Shown here: piece by piece, positions 35,594 through 44,813 of the stretch | Layout of the letters: the number at the start of each line of letters is the position of its first letter | How positions within the stretch are numbered: the stretch's first letter is position 1 | NCBI GenBank assembly: GCA_015069295.1 | Contig: SVIW01000007.1 | Location: 1-64,000 of the forward strand | Source: Clostridiales bacterium | GTDB taxonomy: Bacteria; Bacillota; Clostridia; Christensenellales; Borkfalkiaceae | Direction: 5' to 3' | Length of the DNA stretch: 64,000 bases | Notes under the pieces: model-generated | Database searches by the model: none | The model's input: only the letters and a program-made list of their open reading frames with translations | Told to the model about the DNA's origin: nothing | Translations under genes and position numbers: made by a program

Positions 35594-35622
35594 ATTATAA
35601 ACGCACGTCTTAGAAAAGTCAA
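35594..35622 (-). promoter_or_regulatory. Promoter of the GDSL gene
   Basis: The -35 TTGACT (35617-35622), a 17-bp spacer and the -10 TATAAT (35594-35599): a strong vegetative-type promoter. Confidence 0.75.
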
Positions 35623-35653
35623 CAGCTTTCTGCAAAAATAATCGGCTCGTTTT

Positions 35654-36370
35654 TTAGTTCATTTTTGAAATTTCCTTTTTTAAACGCAAAATAATTTTCT
35701 TTTCCAGACGGGAAATATAGCTTTGGGATATCCCCAATAAATCGGCGACGTCCTTTTGCGTCATCTCCTCGCCGCCGCCAAGCCCGAAGCGCAAAAACAT
35801 AATTTTCCGCTCCCGTTCGGACAGTTTTTTTAACGCCTCTTTTAACTGTTCCTTTTCCGCGTTCGATTCAAGGTTCCCGTACACGCTTTCCGCAGAAGTG
35901 CCCAAAACGTCGGAAAGGAGCAGCTCGTTCCCCTCAAAATCGGTGTTTAACGGCTCGTCAAAGGAGACTTCCGTTTTGATGCGCGCCGTGCGCCGAAGGT
36001 ACATCAAGATTTCGTTTTCGATGCACCGCGAAGCGTACGTCGCCAGCTTGATATTCTTGTCCGCCTTAAACGAATTGATGGCTTTTATCAGCCCAATCGT
36101 ACCGATCGATACGAGGTCGTCGTTATCCACTCCCGTATTGTCGAATTTTTTCGCTATGTACACCACCAAGCGCAAATTGTGCTGTATGAGAAGAGTTTTC
36201 GCCCGCTCCTTTTCCTCGCCCGAGGTCAATTTCCTCAGCATTTCCCCCTCTTCCTCGCTCGAAAGCGGCAAAGGAAGCGCCTCACCGTTGCCGCAAACGT
36301 AATCAACGGCGCATTCGTCCGCGCAAAATTTCCGCAAAAATATTTTTAAAACTTCCCGCAATTTCAACAT
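35654..36370 (-). CDS. sigE: Sporulation sigma factor SigE (pro-form)
   Basis: The early mother-cell sigma factor, made as an inactive precursor. The 238-residue protein begins with a hydrophobic-basic pro-sequence of about 25-30 residues ([14 protein letters not shown]...), followed by [15 protein letters not shown], where cleavage by SpoIIGA is expected. Region 2 ([13 protein letters not shown] equivalent, [14 protein letters not shown]) and region 4 ([22 protein letters not shown]) are intact. It follows spoIIGA by 2 bp with AAAGGCAGGT before the ATG. Confidence 0.97.
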   Translation of the reverse strand: MLKLREVLKIFLRKFCADECAVDYVCGNGEALPLPLSSEEEGEMLRKLTSGEEKERAKTLLIQHNLRLVVYIAKKFDNTGVDNDDLVSIGTIGLIKAINSFKADKNIKLATYASRCIENEILMYLRRTARIKTEVSFDEPLNTDFEGNELLLSDVLGTSAESVYGNLESNAEKEQLKEALKKLSERERKIMFLRFGLGGGEEMTQKDVADLLGISQSYISRLEKKIILRLKKEISKMN

Positions 36371-36372
36371 CT

Positions 36373-37185
36373 CTACCTGCCTTTATCCCGTTTTTCCAGC
36401 GTTTTTACGTTGAGGATCAATTTATATTCACGTCCTATCGTATTCGAAGTCGGGGCAAAATATACCTCTTTTTCCTCCCATTTTTCCTCGGTTTTTATTC
36501 GCAAAACTCCCTTACAGAGCGGGATTTTTTTCTCCCCCGCCACCGTACTGACCGCCATTTCATCGCATACCTGCCCCCCTCCTTGTGCCAAAAACAGGTC
36601 GTATAGTAAATCGGGGGACAAAAAGCAGACGGGTACGCCGCCCTTAGTTGCCAAATTGCCGCTGTCAAAATAGCCTTGCGTTTCTATTTTTCGCCCTGCA
36701 AACGAGGCTTCGCAAGGGTAAATAAAGGAATGTAGCCGCCGTTTTGCGTATAGCTTGCGTATCAAGAAGATAGTCGCAAAGCTCGCGAGAGAAAATCCCA
36801 AAAAAACGAACCACGCAGGCGCCGTTTCGCTTGTTCGTCCCGATAAAAACCCCTCGTAAACGCCCGTCAACGCCCCGCCGAACGCGAAGGTAAAAAAGAA
36901 GAATAGCGACGTATTCAACGCGTACCTGCCCCAGTCTTTTTTGTTTTTCAGCCTGTCAAACGGAATAAGGCAAAGCAAAAACCCGACGAGAATTTTTAAA
37001 AAGACGGAAAGAAATTTAGGCAAAGTCAAAAGCGGGAACAGCACGGCAAACACCGCGCCGATCGCCGCGGATAAGGAGATACGCCAAAGGCGCAATTTTA
37101 TCCTTGCGGCAAACGCCGCAAGTGCCAAAAGCACGCCGTCGAAGAGGAAATTTTCCAGCAAGGCGTATTCGATATAAACGACCAT
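36373..37185 (-). CDS. spoIIGA: Sigma-E processing peptidase SpoIIGA
   Basis: SpoIIGA is the membrane aspartic protease that cleaves pro-SigE after the forespore signals. The 270-residue form has about five N-terminal helices (residues 1-140) and a C-terminal cytoplasmic protease domain with the catalytic YFDSGN motif. I start it at [13 protein letters not shown] (37185) with a weak GGGA upstream. The 41-residue longer reading is dominated by untranslatable-looking leader. A Spo0A box lies at 37285-37291. Confidence 0.93.
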   Translation of the reverse strand: MVVYIEYALLENFLFDGVLLALAAFAARIKLRLWRISLSAAIGAVFAVLFPLLTLPKFLSVFLKILVGFLLCLIPFDRLKNKKDWGRYALNTSLFFFFTFAFGGALTGVYEGFLSGRTSETAPAWFVFLGFSLASFATIFLIRKLYAKRRLHSFIYPCEASFAGRKIETQGYFDSGNLATKGGVPVCFLSPDLLYDLFLAQGGGQVCDEMAVSTVAGEKKIPLCKGVLRIKTEEKWEEKEVYFAPTSNTIGREYKLILNVKTLEKRDKGR

Positions 37186-37225
37186 AAAAAATCCCGCAAT
37201 CCCTTTTGTTTTCAGGACTGCGAGC

Positions 37226-37231
37226 ATTATA
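37226..37231 (-). promoter_or_regulatory. -10 element of the spoIIGA-sigE promoter
   Basis: TATAAT stands about 40 bp before the start codon. No good -35 at 17 bp was found, as expected for a Spo0A-dependent spoIIG promoter. Confidence 0.55.
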
Positions 37232-37284
37232 GCATACAATTTTGTGAAAAATAAAAAACACTTTTGCAAAATCGGTGTGTTTAT

Positions 37285-37291
37285 TGTCGAA
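37285..37291. promoter_or_regulatory. Spo0A box upstream of spoIIGA
   Basis: Perfect TGTCGAA on plus, in the context TTGTCGAAA, about 66-72 bp upstream of the predicted start. A weaker TTGTGAAAA (37242-37250) lies over the -35 area. Confidence 0.6.
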
Positions 37292-37324
37292 ATTCCCTTA
37301 TATTTCAAGGGATTGCGCCACTTT

Positions 37325-37362
37325 ACAAAAAAAGTACGATTTTTTCAAAAAACCGTACTTTT
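37325..37362 (-). terminator. Terminator of the rnhB-yraN operon
   Basis: AAAGTACG (37331-37338) pairs with CGTACTTT (37354-37361), extended by TTTTTT/AAAAAA. T follows on minus. Confidence 0.75.
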
Positions 37363-37367
37363 TTCCG

Positions 37368-37727
37368 TTAAAACGCGTATTTAAAATATTCGACGTTCCC
37401 GTCCTCGAACACTTCCGCCACGTCAAAGCGGGCGTTCGGTTCTTCCCCGTTTTCCTTCCAAAAGAACTTGGCGATTTGCCGATAGCGGCGTTGTTTGTCC
37501 GTCCCGACCGCCTCGCGGGGCGCGCCGAAAGTATCGCTCGTGCGGGTCTTTACCTCGACGAACGCGATTTCATCGCCGTCTTGGACGATGAGGTCGGCTT
37601 CGCCAAACGGGGTTGCGTAGTTTTTCTTTAGAATTTTACAGCCCTGCTTTTTGAGGTATTTTAAAACAAGCTTTTCCCCTTTTTTCCCTAAAAGTTTTTT
37701 GTAAAGGTTCTGCGATGAATCGGGCAT
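37368..37727 (-). CDS. yraN: YraN/UPF0102 endonuclease-like protein
   Basis: The 119-residue restriction-endonuclease-like fold protein has the motif GEADLIVQDGDEIAFVEVKTR, containing the conserved E/D...ExK nuclease residues. The function is unproven. It overlaps the rnhB 3' end by 40 bp, the conserved rnhB-yraN pairing, and AGGAG precedes the ATG. Confidence 0.92.
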   Translation of the reverse strand: MPDSSQNLYKKLLGKKGEKLVLKYLKKQGCKILKKNYATPFGEADLIVQDGDEIAFVEVKTRTSDTFGAPREAVGTDKQRRYRQIAKFFWKENGEEPNARFDVAEVFEDGNVEYFKYAF

Positions 37728-38308
37728 AAACCGAACTCCTTTATTCCCTTGATATGCGCCGCCGTGCCGTAGCCTTTGTTAGAAGCAAAATCGTAGTGCG
37801 GATAGAGCTTTGCATACTCGTCCATCATAGCGTCCCTATGTACTTTGGCGATGATACTTGCCGCGCCAATCGAATAGGAGAGGGCGTCGCCGTGCACCAC
37901 GCTCTTTTGCGGAAGAGAAATATCTATCGTCATATTACCGTCCGTCAAAACGGCATCGGGAGAGAGGGAAAGGCTTTCAATCGCCTTTTTCATTCCCAAT
38001 CTCGTCGCCTGCAAAATATTGATTTCGTCTATCGTTTTTTCGTCGATTTCGATAATCGTATAGGCAAGCGCGCGGTCTTTTATCTTCTGCGCGAGTTCTT
38101 CCCGCTTTTTTGCCGACAGCTTTTTGCTATCGTCCACACCGACAATCAAATCCGCCTCGTCCAAGGGCATAACGACCGCCGCGCACACGACGGGCCCTGC
38201 CAAAGGACCTCTACCCACTTCGTCCACGCCTGCGATATATTGACAGCCCTGCGCTCGTAACGCGCGTTCGTATTGCGTTTTTTCTTCTGCGTTCCAAATC
38301 CTTTTCAT
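37688..38308 (-). CDS. rnhB: Ribonuclease HII
   Basis: It removes RNA from RNA-DNA hybrids and misincorporated ribonucleotides. The 206-residue form starts MKRIWNAEEKTQYE with AAGGAA before the ATG. Active-site acidic residues are in GVDEVGRGPLAGPVV (Asp/Glu), DDSKKL and AKVHRD. It follows rbgA by 8 bp in the conserved rbgA-rnhB order. Confidence 0.96.
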   Translation of the reverse strand: MKRIWNAEEKTQYERALRAQGCQYIAGVDEVGRGPLAGPVVCAAVVMPLDEADLIVGVDDSKKLSAKKREELAQKIKDRALAYTIIEIDEKTIDEINILQATRLGMKKAIESLSLSPDAVLTDGNMTIDISLPQKSVVHGDALSYSIGAASIIAKVHRDAMMDEYAKLYPHYDFASNKGYGTAAHIKGIKEFGLCPIHRRTFTKNF

Positions 38309-38316
38309 AGCGTTCC

Positions 38317-39174
38317 TTATAGCGTAAAATCGGGATAGTCCTTGGGGTCTTCCAAGCAAATTTTGCCGATTCTGCCCTTTCTAAAATCGTCAATAAGCGC
38401 TTTTGCGCCCCGCTCGTAATCGAATTCGCCGCCGCGCAGGATAAAGCCGCGGCGTTTGCAAACTGCCTCGTACATACCCAATTTCGTGGAGAAATCGGTG
38501 ATGCCGTAACGCTCGGTAAGATAGGCGGGATATTTTTCCGCAAGCTCGCCTAAAAGTTCGAGCGCAATATCGTCCATATCCAAAATATCGTCGTTGATAC
38601 TGCCGATAAAGGCAAGATGACGGGCGTGGTATTGGTTATCAAACGAGGGCGGCATCGTGCCGGGCGTGTCCAAAAGGTCGAATGCGCCGCATTTTAGCCA
38701 GCGCACGTCGCGGGTAACCCCTGCTTTATCCCCCGTTTTGGCGCGTTTTTGACCGCTTAAGAGGTTGACGAGGGTACTTTTGCCCGTGTTAGGAATGCCC
38801 GCCACCATAAAGCGGAACGTCCTATTTAAGCCTTTTGCCTGCGCGCGGGCGCGCTTTTCTTCCGTGATGGCGTTAAGGCGTTGCAATAAGATACGCTTGG
38901 TGGAAATATTCGTCGAATCGCATTTCACCGCGTACCTGCCCTGCTCTTCGAAGAATTTCAAGAAAGCGTCCACCTTACCGTCGGCAAGGTCGGCTTTGTT
39001 TAATACGTATAAAATCGGCTTTTCACCGAAGATTTTTTTTAAGTTTTTATTCACCGTGGCAATCGGTGCGCGCGCGTCGAGAACGCAAATTACGCCGTCG
39101 CAAAGGTCGCGTTTTGCTTCCATATCGCGCATGGCGCGGGTCATGTGCCCGGGAAACCATTGTATGTTTTTCAT
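38317..39174 (-). CDS. rbgA: Ribosome biogenesis GTPase RbgA (YlqF)
   Basis: A 285-residue circularly permuted GTPase needed for 50S assembly. G motifs appear in the order G4 (LNKADL, about 57), G5, G1 (GIPNTGKST, about 127) and G3 (DTPGTM, about 172), followed by the ANTAR-like C-terminus. The start IQWFPGHMTRAMR is diagnostic. It lies 16 bp after trmD. Confidence 0.95.
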   Translation of the reverse strand: MKNIQWFPGHMTRAMRDMEAKRDLCDGVICVLDARAPIATVNKNLKKIFGEKPILYVLNKADLADGKVDAFLKFFEEQGRYAVKCDSTNISTKRILLQRLNAITEEKRARAQAKGLNRTFRFMVAGIPNTGKSTLVNLLSGQKRAKTGDKAGVTRDVRWLKCGAFDLLDTPGTMPPSFDNQYHARHLAFIGSINDDILDMDDIALELLGELAEKYPAYLTERYGITDFSTKLGMYEAVCKRRGFILRGGEFDYERGAKALIDDFRKGRIGKICLEDPKDYPDFTL

Positions 39175-39190
39175 AATTTTTTTCCGTTTC

Positions 39191-39853
39191 TCACAATAAA
39201 TCGGGGCGTTTTTTCTTCGTTATTTCCAACGCCTGCTCTCTTCGCCACGCATCGATTTTCGCGTGGTCGCCGCTACGCAAAACTTCGGGAACGGGAATCC
39301 CTTTATACACTTGCGGGCGGGTGTATTGGGGGTATTCGAGCAGGTTTTCAGAAAAACTCTCGTCCACCAAAGAGGACGTATTGATAACGCCGTCCACGTA
39401 ACGGGAAACGCAGTCTGCCACGACCATAGCGGGCAGCTCGCCGCCCGTCAGCACGTAATCGCCAATGGAAATTTCCTCGTCGATATACAAGTCGAGCACT
39501 CGTTGATCCACCCCTTCGTAATGCCCGCAAAGCAATATCAAATGCCCGTATTCTAACAGTTGAAAGACTTTTTGCTGTTTAAACACTTCGCCCTTGGGGG
39601 ACATATAAATCCGCCTTGCCTTATGGTCGGGGTCGATGGCGTCAATGGCGTTGCCGATGGGGGGCGCCATCATGACCATACCCGCACCGCCGCCGAAAGG
39701 ATAGTCGTCGCATTTTAAATGCTTATCCTCGGTATAGTCGCGGATATTGACGACGTTGATTTGGATTTTACCCGATTTTTGCGCTCTGCCTAAAATACTT
39801 TCTTGCATTGCGGAAAACATATCGGGGAAAAGCGTAAGAATATCTATCTTCAT
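39191..39853 (-). CDS. trmD: tRNA m1G37 methyltransferase TrmD
   Basis: A 220-residue SPOUT methyltransferase that methylates G37 of tRNAs with G36 and prevents frameshifting. The start MKIDILTLFPDMF, the knot region LLCGHYEGVDQRVLDL and EEISIGDYVLTGGELPAM are family hallmarks. The usual neighbours rimM and rplS are not here, and ftsY comes directly upstream (6-bp gap). Confidence 0.97.
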   Translation of the reverse strand: MKIDILTLFPDMFSAMQESILGRAQKSGKIQINVVNIRDYTEDKHLKCDDYPFGGGAGMVMMAPPIGNAIDAIDPDHKARRIYMSPKGEVFKQQKVFQLLEYGHLILLCGHYEGVDQRVLDLYIDEEISIGDYVLTGGELPAMVVADCVSRYVDGVINTSSLVDESFSENLLEYPQYTRPQVYKGIPVPEVLRSGDHAKIDAWRREQALEITKKKRPDLL

Positions 39854-39859
39854 AACCGT

Positions 39860-40756
39860 TTACAAAATCGCCTCAACAAACGTGCGGGAGTCGAAATATT
39901 CGAGGTCTTCCATTTTTTCGCCCACTCCCGCAAACACGACGGGCAAGGAAAGCTCGGATGCCAAGGAAAAGACGAAACCGCCCTTTGCCGTGCCGTCCAG
40001 CTTGGTCAATACGAGCCCGTCTAACTCGATTGCTTCGTCGAATACGCGCGCTTGATTGACGGCGTTTTGACCCGTCGTAGCATCGAGCACCAATAATTTT
40101 AAAAAGTCCGCTTCGGGATATTCGCGGGAAACCACGCGGTCCATTTTACGAAGCTCGTTCATAAGGTTGTCTTTTACGTGTAGTCTGCCCGCCGTATCGA
40201 CGATAACGACGTCCGTTTTCTTGGCTTTTGCCGAGGATACGGCGTCGAAAATAACCGCGGACGGGTCGCTGCCCTCTTCGTGCTTGACGATACGCACTTT
40301 GGCGCGGTCCGCCCAGATAGAAAGCTGTTCGCTTGCCGCCGCACGGAAGGTGTCCGCCGCCGCTACCGTTACCGTTTTGCCCTGCGAAAGGAAATAATGC
40401 GCGAGCTTGCCCACCGTCGTGGTTTTGCCTACGCCGTTGACCCCTACGAGCATAATGACACAAGGGTACGAGGGAGGCTCGACCTCCGATTCTTCTAAAA
40501 TGTCCGTCAATACGCCGCGGAGCAGGTCGGTAACGTACGCCTCGTCGCGCAAACGTTCGTCCATCGCTTGCTTTTTAACACGCGCAACGACTTCCTGCGC
40601 CGTTGCGTAAGAAACGTCGGAAGCGATAAGAAGTTCTTCTAATTCTTCATAAAACTCGTCGCCGAGTTTATTTTTTGAAAAGAGGAGCCGAAGTTTGTCC
40701 GAAAGTCCGTCTTTCGTCTTTTTCAACGCTCCAAAAAGTTTACCAAAAATACCCAT
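39860..40756 (-). CDS. ftsY: Signal recognition particle receptor FtsY
   Basis: A 298-residue SRP receptor GTPase without the long acidic A domain. It has the helical N domain (about 15-90) and NG GTPase domain with GVNGVGKTTTVGK (P-loop), DTAGR and TKLDG motifs. The start MGIFGKLFGAL (40756) is the family norm. The 32 extra residues of the longer frame are rejected. The usual ylxM-ffh pair is absent. Repeat copy C separates it from smc. Confidence 0.96.
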   Translation of the reverse strand: MGIFGKLFGALKKTKDGLSDKLRLLFSKNKLGDEFYEELEELLIASDVSYATAQEVVARVKKQAMDERLRDEAYVTDLLRGVLTDILEESEVEPPSYPCVIMLVGVNGVGKTTTVGKLAHYFLSQGKTVTVAAADTFRAAASEQLSIWADRAKVRIVKHEEGSDPSAVIFDAVSSAKAKKTDVVIVDTAGRLHVKDNLMNELRKMDRVVSREYPEADFLKLLVLDATTGQNAVNQARVFDEAIELDGLVLTKLDGTAKGGFVFSLASELSLPVVFAGVGEKMEDLEYFDSRTFVEAIL

Positions 40757-40794
40757 AATTTTTTTTGCCTTTTTATTTTTTTGTCGCCGTGCCG

Positions 40795-41160
40795 AAAGGG
40801 GGAATTCGGAATTCGAAATTGTGGCTGCATTTAAAACGGAGATACGCTCCATTCGCTTCGCTCAGTCGGTATGACGCAAGATAATCTTGCAGCTAGTCTT
40901 ATCTATCTATCCTTCCGCCGTATTGCGACGTATATAAGCCGTCCCACGAAACTGTGGAGAAGGGTTGCAGGCAACGTTCCGTTGCATCCAGTCTTATCTA
41001 TCGTTCCGCCGTACTGCGATGTTACCTGTCGGTTACACGAAACGGGTTAGATACGAGCAAGACAAGAAGAAGTGAGTACCCCGACAGGCGCGTACGTCTG
41101 TACGTAACTGAGGGGCACGGAACTTCGACGTAGTATTGCGAAGTATATAACACGTTTCTC
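40795..41160 (-). repeat. Dispersed structured intergenic element, copy C
   Basis: It fills the 404-bp gap between smc and ftsY and ends at the smc stop codon. It contains GGAATTC heptamers (40801-40821), both hairpin types (GCAAGATAATCTTGC at 40876-40890 and GCAACGTTCCGTTGC at 40971-40985), core ACGAAACTGTGGAGAAGGGT (within 40945-40970) and the CGCGTACGTCTGTACGTAAC block (from 41089). It is the only copy carrying both hairpin alleles and looks like a composite. Confidence 0.9.
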
Positions 41161-44100
41161 TTATTCGACGGTGCCGGCACCAAGCTTCGCCTCCACCTCC
41201 GCCAATTTCACGGAAACGATTTTCGAAACGCCCTTTTCTTGCATAGTAACCCCGAAAAGCGTATCGGCTTGGTTCATCGTCGGTTTTCTGTGCGTGATCA
41301 CGATAAACTGCGTGTCCTGCGAGAACCGCTTTAAGTAGGACGCAAATCTATCTACGTTTGCGTCGTCCAACGCCGCCTCAATTTCGTCCAAAATACAGAA
41401 GGGCATCGGACGGGATTTTAAGATAGCGAACAAAATCGCAATCGCCGTCAAAGCTCTTTCGCCGCCCGAAAGCAAGGAGATCTTCGTCAGCTTTTTGCCC
41501 GGAGGACAAGCGACGATTTCCACGCCCGCCGCCAACGGGTCTTCCACGCCCTCGTAATCGATTTGCAGTTCGGCTTTGCCGCCGCCAAAAAGTTCTTTGA
41601 AGGTGATTTTGAAATTCTCGTTGATTTCTTCAAAGCCCGCGTTGAAGATACGGAGCATCTCGCCGCGGATTTCGTCCAAAGCCGCCTGTAAATCCTCGAT
41701 TGCTTTTTGCAAATCGTCGCGTTGCGCGCTCATTTCTTCCGCGCGGAGTTTTTCTTCCTCGTATTCTTCCACCGCGTTGGGATTGACGGCGCCAAGCAGG
41801 GTGATTTTTCTCTTTAACGCCGTAATCAGCGTTGCCGCTTCTTCCACGTTGAAGTCTTCTTTTCTATACGCAAGGCAGCCCTCGTAATCCAGCTCGTACG
41901 CTTCTTCCATACGTTGACGAGTGTTTTCGAGGTTCGTATCGATTTTACTAATTTCAATTTCGCATTTATAACGCTTGTCCGATTGCTTGGTCAAGGTTTC
42001 CTGCAAGGAGGTTTTTTCCTCTTCCAAAGCAAGCTGGGTTACGTTAATTTCTTCCTTTTCACGACTGATGGCGTTGATTTCGTCGACGATTGCCTGCACC
42101 GCCGCCTTTTCTTCTTCCGTCAGTTCTTTTTCCTGCGCTTCTGCGCGCAAAGCGTTTAAGCGGGTTTGGGTTTCCGTCGTTTCGTATTCCATCTCCAAAA
42201 TACGCTTGACGAGCTCTTCCTTTTCCTGCGTTAAGCGTTCGACCGTTTCTTTTTGCGTTTCCAACGCGGATACGAGCGCGGTGTATTCCATCTCCATATC
42301 CCGAAGCTTCGCGCTCTTTTCCGCGCGGTCTTCTTTAAACGCGTCGCATTGGCTGCGCTGGTTTTCCATTTCCCGCTCTGCCGAAAGTCTGCGGGATTGG
42401 AGCTGCTCTTCGCTGAGCGAGGAGTTGGCTTCTTCGTCCTGCAAGTCTTTTAATTTGCGTTTTAACTCTTGCAGCGCTTCCAAGTAGGTCGTAATATCCG
42501 TTTCCGCTTCGGCAAGCTGTTGGGTGAGCGCGGTTTCGCGCTGGATAAGCCCCGCAATTTCGCTGTTGGCGCCTTGGTATTTTTCACGGAGCGATTCTAC
42601 CGCCGCTTCCGCTTCCTTTCTCGCGCGTTCGCTGTCCGCAATCGCTACTTTTAATTTTTCAATGAATTTTTGCTTGCGGGCGATATTTTCTTTACATTCT
42701 TGAATTTTACGCTCGTTAGAAAGCAACGAGCCCGCGGCGTTACGGCGGCTGCCGCCCGTCATCGAGCCGCTGGTGGCGACGAGGTCGCCGTCTAAGGTTA
42801 CGATTTTAAAGAGGTTGCCGTATTTTTTCGCAATCGCCGTCGCGTTAGCGATATTGTCGCAAATCAGCGTGTTGCCCAAAAGGTTGCTGACGACGTTATA
42901 GTAATACTCGTCGTATTTGACGAGCTCTGTTGCAAGGCCCATCGCGCCGCGTTCGTCCAGCGCGCGCTTGATTTCGCGGGAATCGGGACGGGGACGCATA
43001 CTGGCAACGGGCAGGAAGGTTACGATACCGCCGTTGGTGCGTTTTAAATATTCGATGAGGTATTTCGCGTCGTCTGCCGTCGGCGTAACGACGTTTTGCA
43101 TCGCGCCGCTGATTGCCGTTTCAATCGCCGTTTCGTATCTTTGGTCGGTGGATACGACGTCCGCAAGCGCGCCGTGCATATGTCTCGAAAGCTCGGGATT
43201 GGTTTTCGCCACCGACAAAAGACGGCGGACGGATTCTTTATAGCCCTCGAAACGGTTTTTCAGGCTGATATACATTTCCAAGTTTTCGCGCAACGAAGCC
43301 AATTGACCGTTGGCGTTGAAAAGTTCTTGGTTGAAGTCGTTGACGGCAAGCTGCATTTCCCGCGCTTCTTCTTGTTTTTCTTCAAAATCGCGCATACCCG
43401 TCGAGGTGAGGGCGCGAAGACTTGCCATATCCTTTCTGACCGAACCGAGCTCGTCCTTTAAACGGTCGCGGCGTTCTTCCGCCTTTTTATGTGCGGCGGC
43501 AAGCTCGTTGATTCTATCCTTGGTCGCTTCCATACGCGCCGCAAGCGTACCCAAGCTCTTTTTCAGTTCGGATAAATCGTCTGCCGAGGAGAGCTGGGAA
43601 AGACGGTTTTCGTCCGATAATTTTTCGAAAACTTCGATTTTTTTATCGAGCGCGTGCACCGCGGCGCGCAATACTTCCGTCTGCGTTTCCAGCTCGGTTA
43701 CGCGCTTGGTGTTTTCGACGTTCTTTTTGCCCGTCATCGCGATTTCGTCGTCGATTTCGCCGATACGCTGCTTGCTTGCCGCAAGCGCTTCCGCCGCCGC
43801 CTCGATTTGCGAGGTGTAAGTCTTAATGCGTTCGCGGACGAGCTTTAATTCGCCGTCCTTTCTTTCGTTGCCGACGGAAAGCTCCACTCGCTTATCGTTA
43901 AGCTCGGTCAATTTGTTGTCCGCACGGTTGATTTTTTCGCGGTTTTCCTCTATTTTGCGGTTGATAAGCTCGATTTTCGTGTTGAGCTCGATAATCTTGT
44001 CCGAAATGACCGCGACGTCTTTTTTATACTTACTCTTTTCATTTTCCGCATTTTCATAGCGGTATATGTAGGTATTCGCTTCGTTAATTTTTAACGAGTT

Positions 44101-44757
44101 CGAATATTCGTTGTATTCTTTCGCCGCTTCCGCTTGTTTGGAAAGGGGACCAAGGCGGCGTTCTACCTCGTCCAAACGCTGACGATAGATATACAAATTC
44201 GAATTGGAGTCGGCGATTTTACGCTCGATTTCCGTTTTGCGGTTTTTGTAAATCATAAGCCCCAGCGCTTCTTCGAAGATAAGACGTCTATCCTCCGCGC
44301 GGGCGTTCATAATTTGTTCGACTTTGCCTTGACCGATAATCGAATACCCCTCTTTCCCAAGCCCGATGCTGTGGAAAAGAGCTACGATATCCTTTAAACG
44401 GCTGGCTTGGTTGTTGATGAGATATTTGCTTTCGCCCGTACGATAAAGGCGACGGGTCATTGCGACTTCCGTCGTATCCAAATCGAAGATGCGTTTTTCG
44501 TTGTCGAAAATAAGGGTTACTTCGCAAAAGGATTGCGGTTTTCTTTCGACCGTACCGCCGAAAATGACGTCCTGCATATTGCTGCCGCGCAAGGTCTTTG
44601 CGGACTGTTCGCCCAAAACCCAGCGCACGGCGTCGGCTACGTTACTCTTGCCGCAACCGTTTGGACCTACGATACAGGTTACGCCGTTTTCAAAACGAAT
44701 CGTCGTTTTGTCGGCAAAGGATTTGAAACCGACGAGTTGTATTTCTTTTAAATCCAA
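41161..44757 (-). CDS. smc: Chromosome segregation protein SMC
   Basis: The 1198-residue SMC ATPase of the condensin complex, working with ScpA and ScpB, compacts and segregates the chromosome. It has an N-terminal ATPase half with Walker A GPNGCGKSN (about 32-40), a coiled coil, the hinge (about 510-640), the second coiled coil and the C-terminal half with signature LLSGGERALTA and Walker B CILDEIEAALDD. Length is typical. It follows rnc-plsX in the conserved plsX-rnc-smc order. Confidence 0.98.
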   Translation of the reverse strand: MDLKEIQLVGFKSFADKTTIRFENGVTCIVGPNGCGKSNVADAVRWVLGEQSAKTLRGSNMQDVIFGGTVERKPQSFCEVTLIFDNEKRIFDLDTTEVAMTRRLYRTGESKYLINNQASRLKDIVALFHSIGLGKEGYSIIGQGKVEQIMNARAEDRRLIFEEALGLMIYKNRKTEIERKIADSNSNLYIYRQRLDEVERRLGPLSKQAEAAKEYNEYSNSLKINEANTYIYRYENAENEKSKYKKDVAVISDKIIELNTKIELINRKIEENREKINRADNKLTELNDKRVELSVGNERKDGELKLVRERIKTYTSQIEAAAEALAASKQRIGEIDDEIAMTGKKNVENTKRVTELETQTEVLRAAVHALDKKIEVFEKLSDENRLSQLSSADDLSELKKSLGTLAARMEATKDRINELAAAHKKAEERRDRLKDELGSVRKDMASLRALTSTGMRDFEEKQEEAREMQLAVNDFNQELFNANGQLASLRENLEMYISLKNRFEGYKESVRRLLSVAKTNPELSRHMHGALADVVSTDQRYETAIETAISGAMQNVVTPTADDAKYLIEYLKRTNGGIVTFLPVASMRPRPDSREIKRALDERGAMGLATELVKYDEYYYNVVSNLLGNTLICDNIANATAIAKKYGNLFKIVTLDGDLVATSGSMTGGSRRNAAGSLLSNERKIQECKENIARKQKFIEKLKVAIADSERARKEAEAAVESLREKYQGANSEIAGLIQRETALTQQLAEAETDITTYLEALQELKRKLKDLQDEEANSSLSEEQLQSRRLSAEREMENQRSQCDAFKEDRAEKSAKLRDMEMEYTALVSALETQKETVERLTQEKEELVKRILEMEYETTETQTRLNALRAEAQEKELTEEEKAAVQAIVDEINAISREKEEINVTQLALEEEKTSLQETLTKQSDKRYKCEIEISKIDTNLENTRQRMEEAYELDYEGCLAYRKEDFNVEEAATLITALKRKITLLGAVNPNAVEEYEEEKLRAEEMSAQRDDLQKAIEDLQAALDEIRGEMLRIFNAGFEEINENFKITFKELFGGGKAELQIDYEGVEDPLAAGVEIVACPPGKKLTKISLLSGGERALTAIAILFAILKSRPMPFCILDEIEAALDDANVDRFASYLKRFSQDTQFIVITHRKPTMNQADTLFGVTMQEKGVSKIVSVKLAEVEAKLGAGTVE

Positions 44758-44813
44758 AGTGTGCTCCTTTTTGATATCTTTTTTCTATATCTCGTTTATT
44801 TTTTTCTTTGTTT

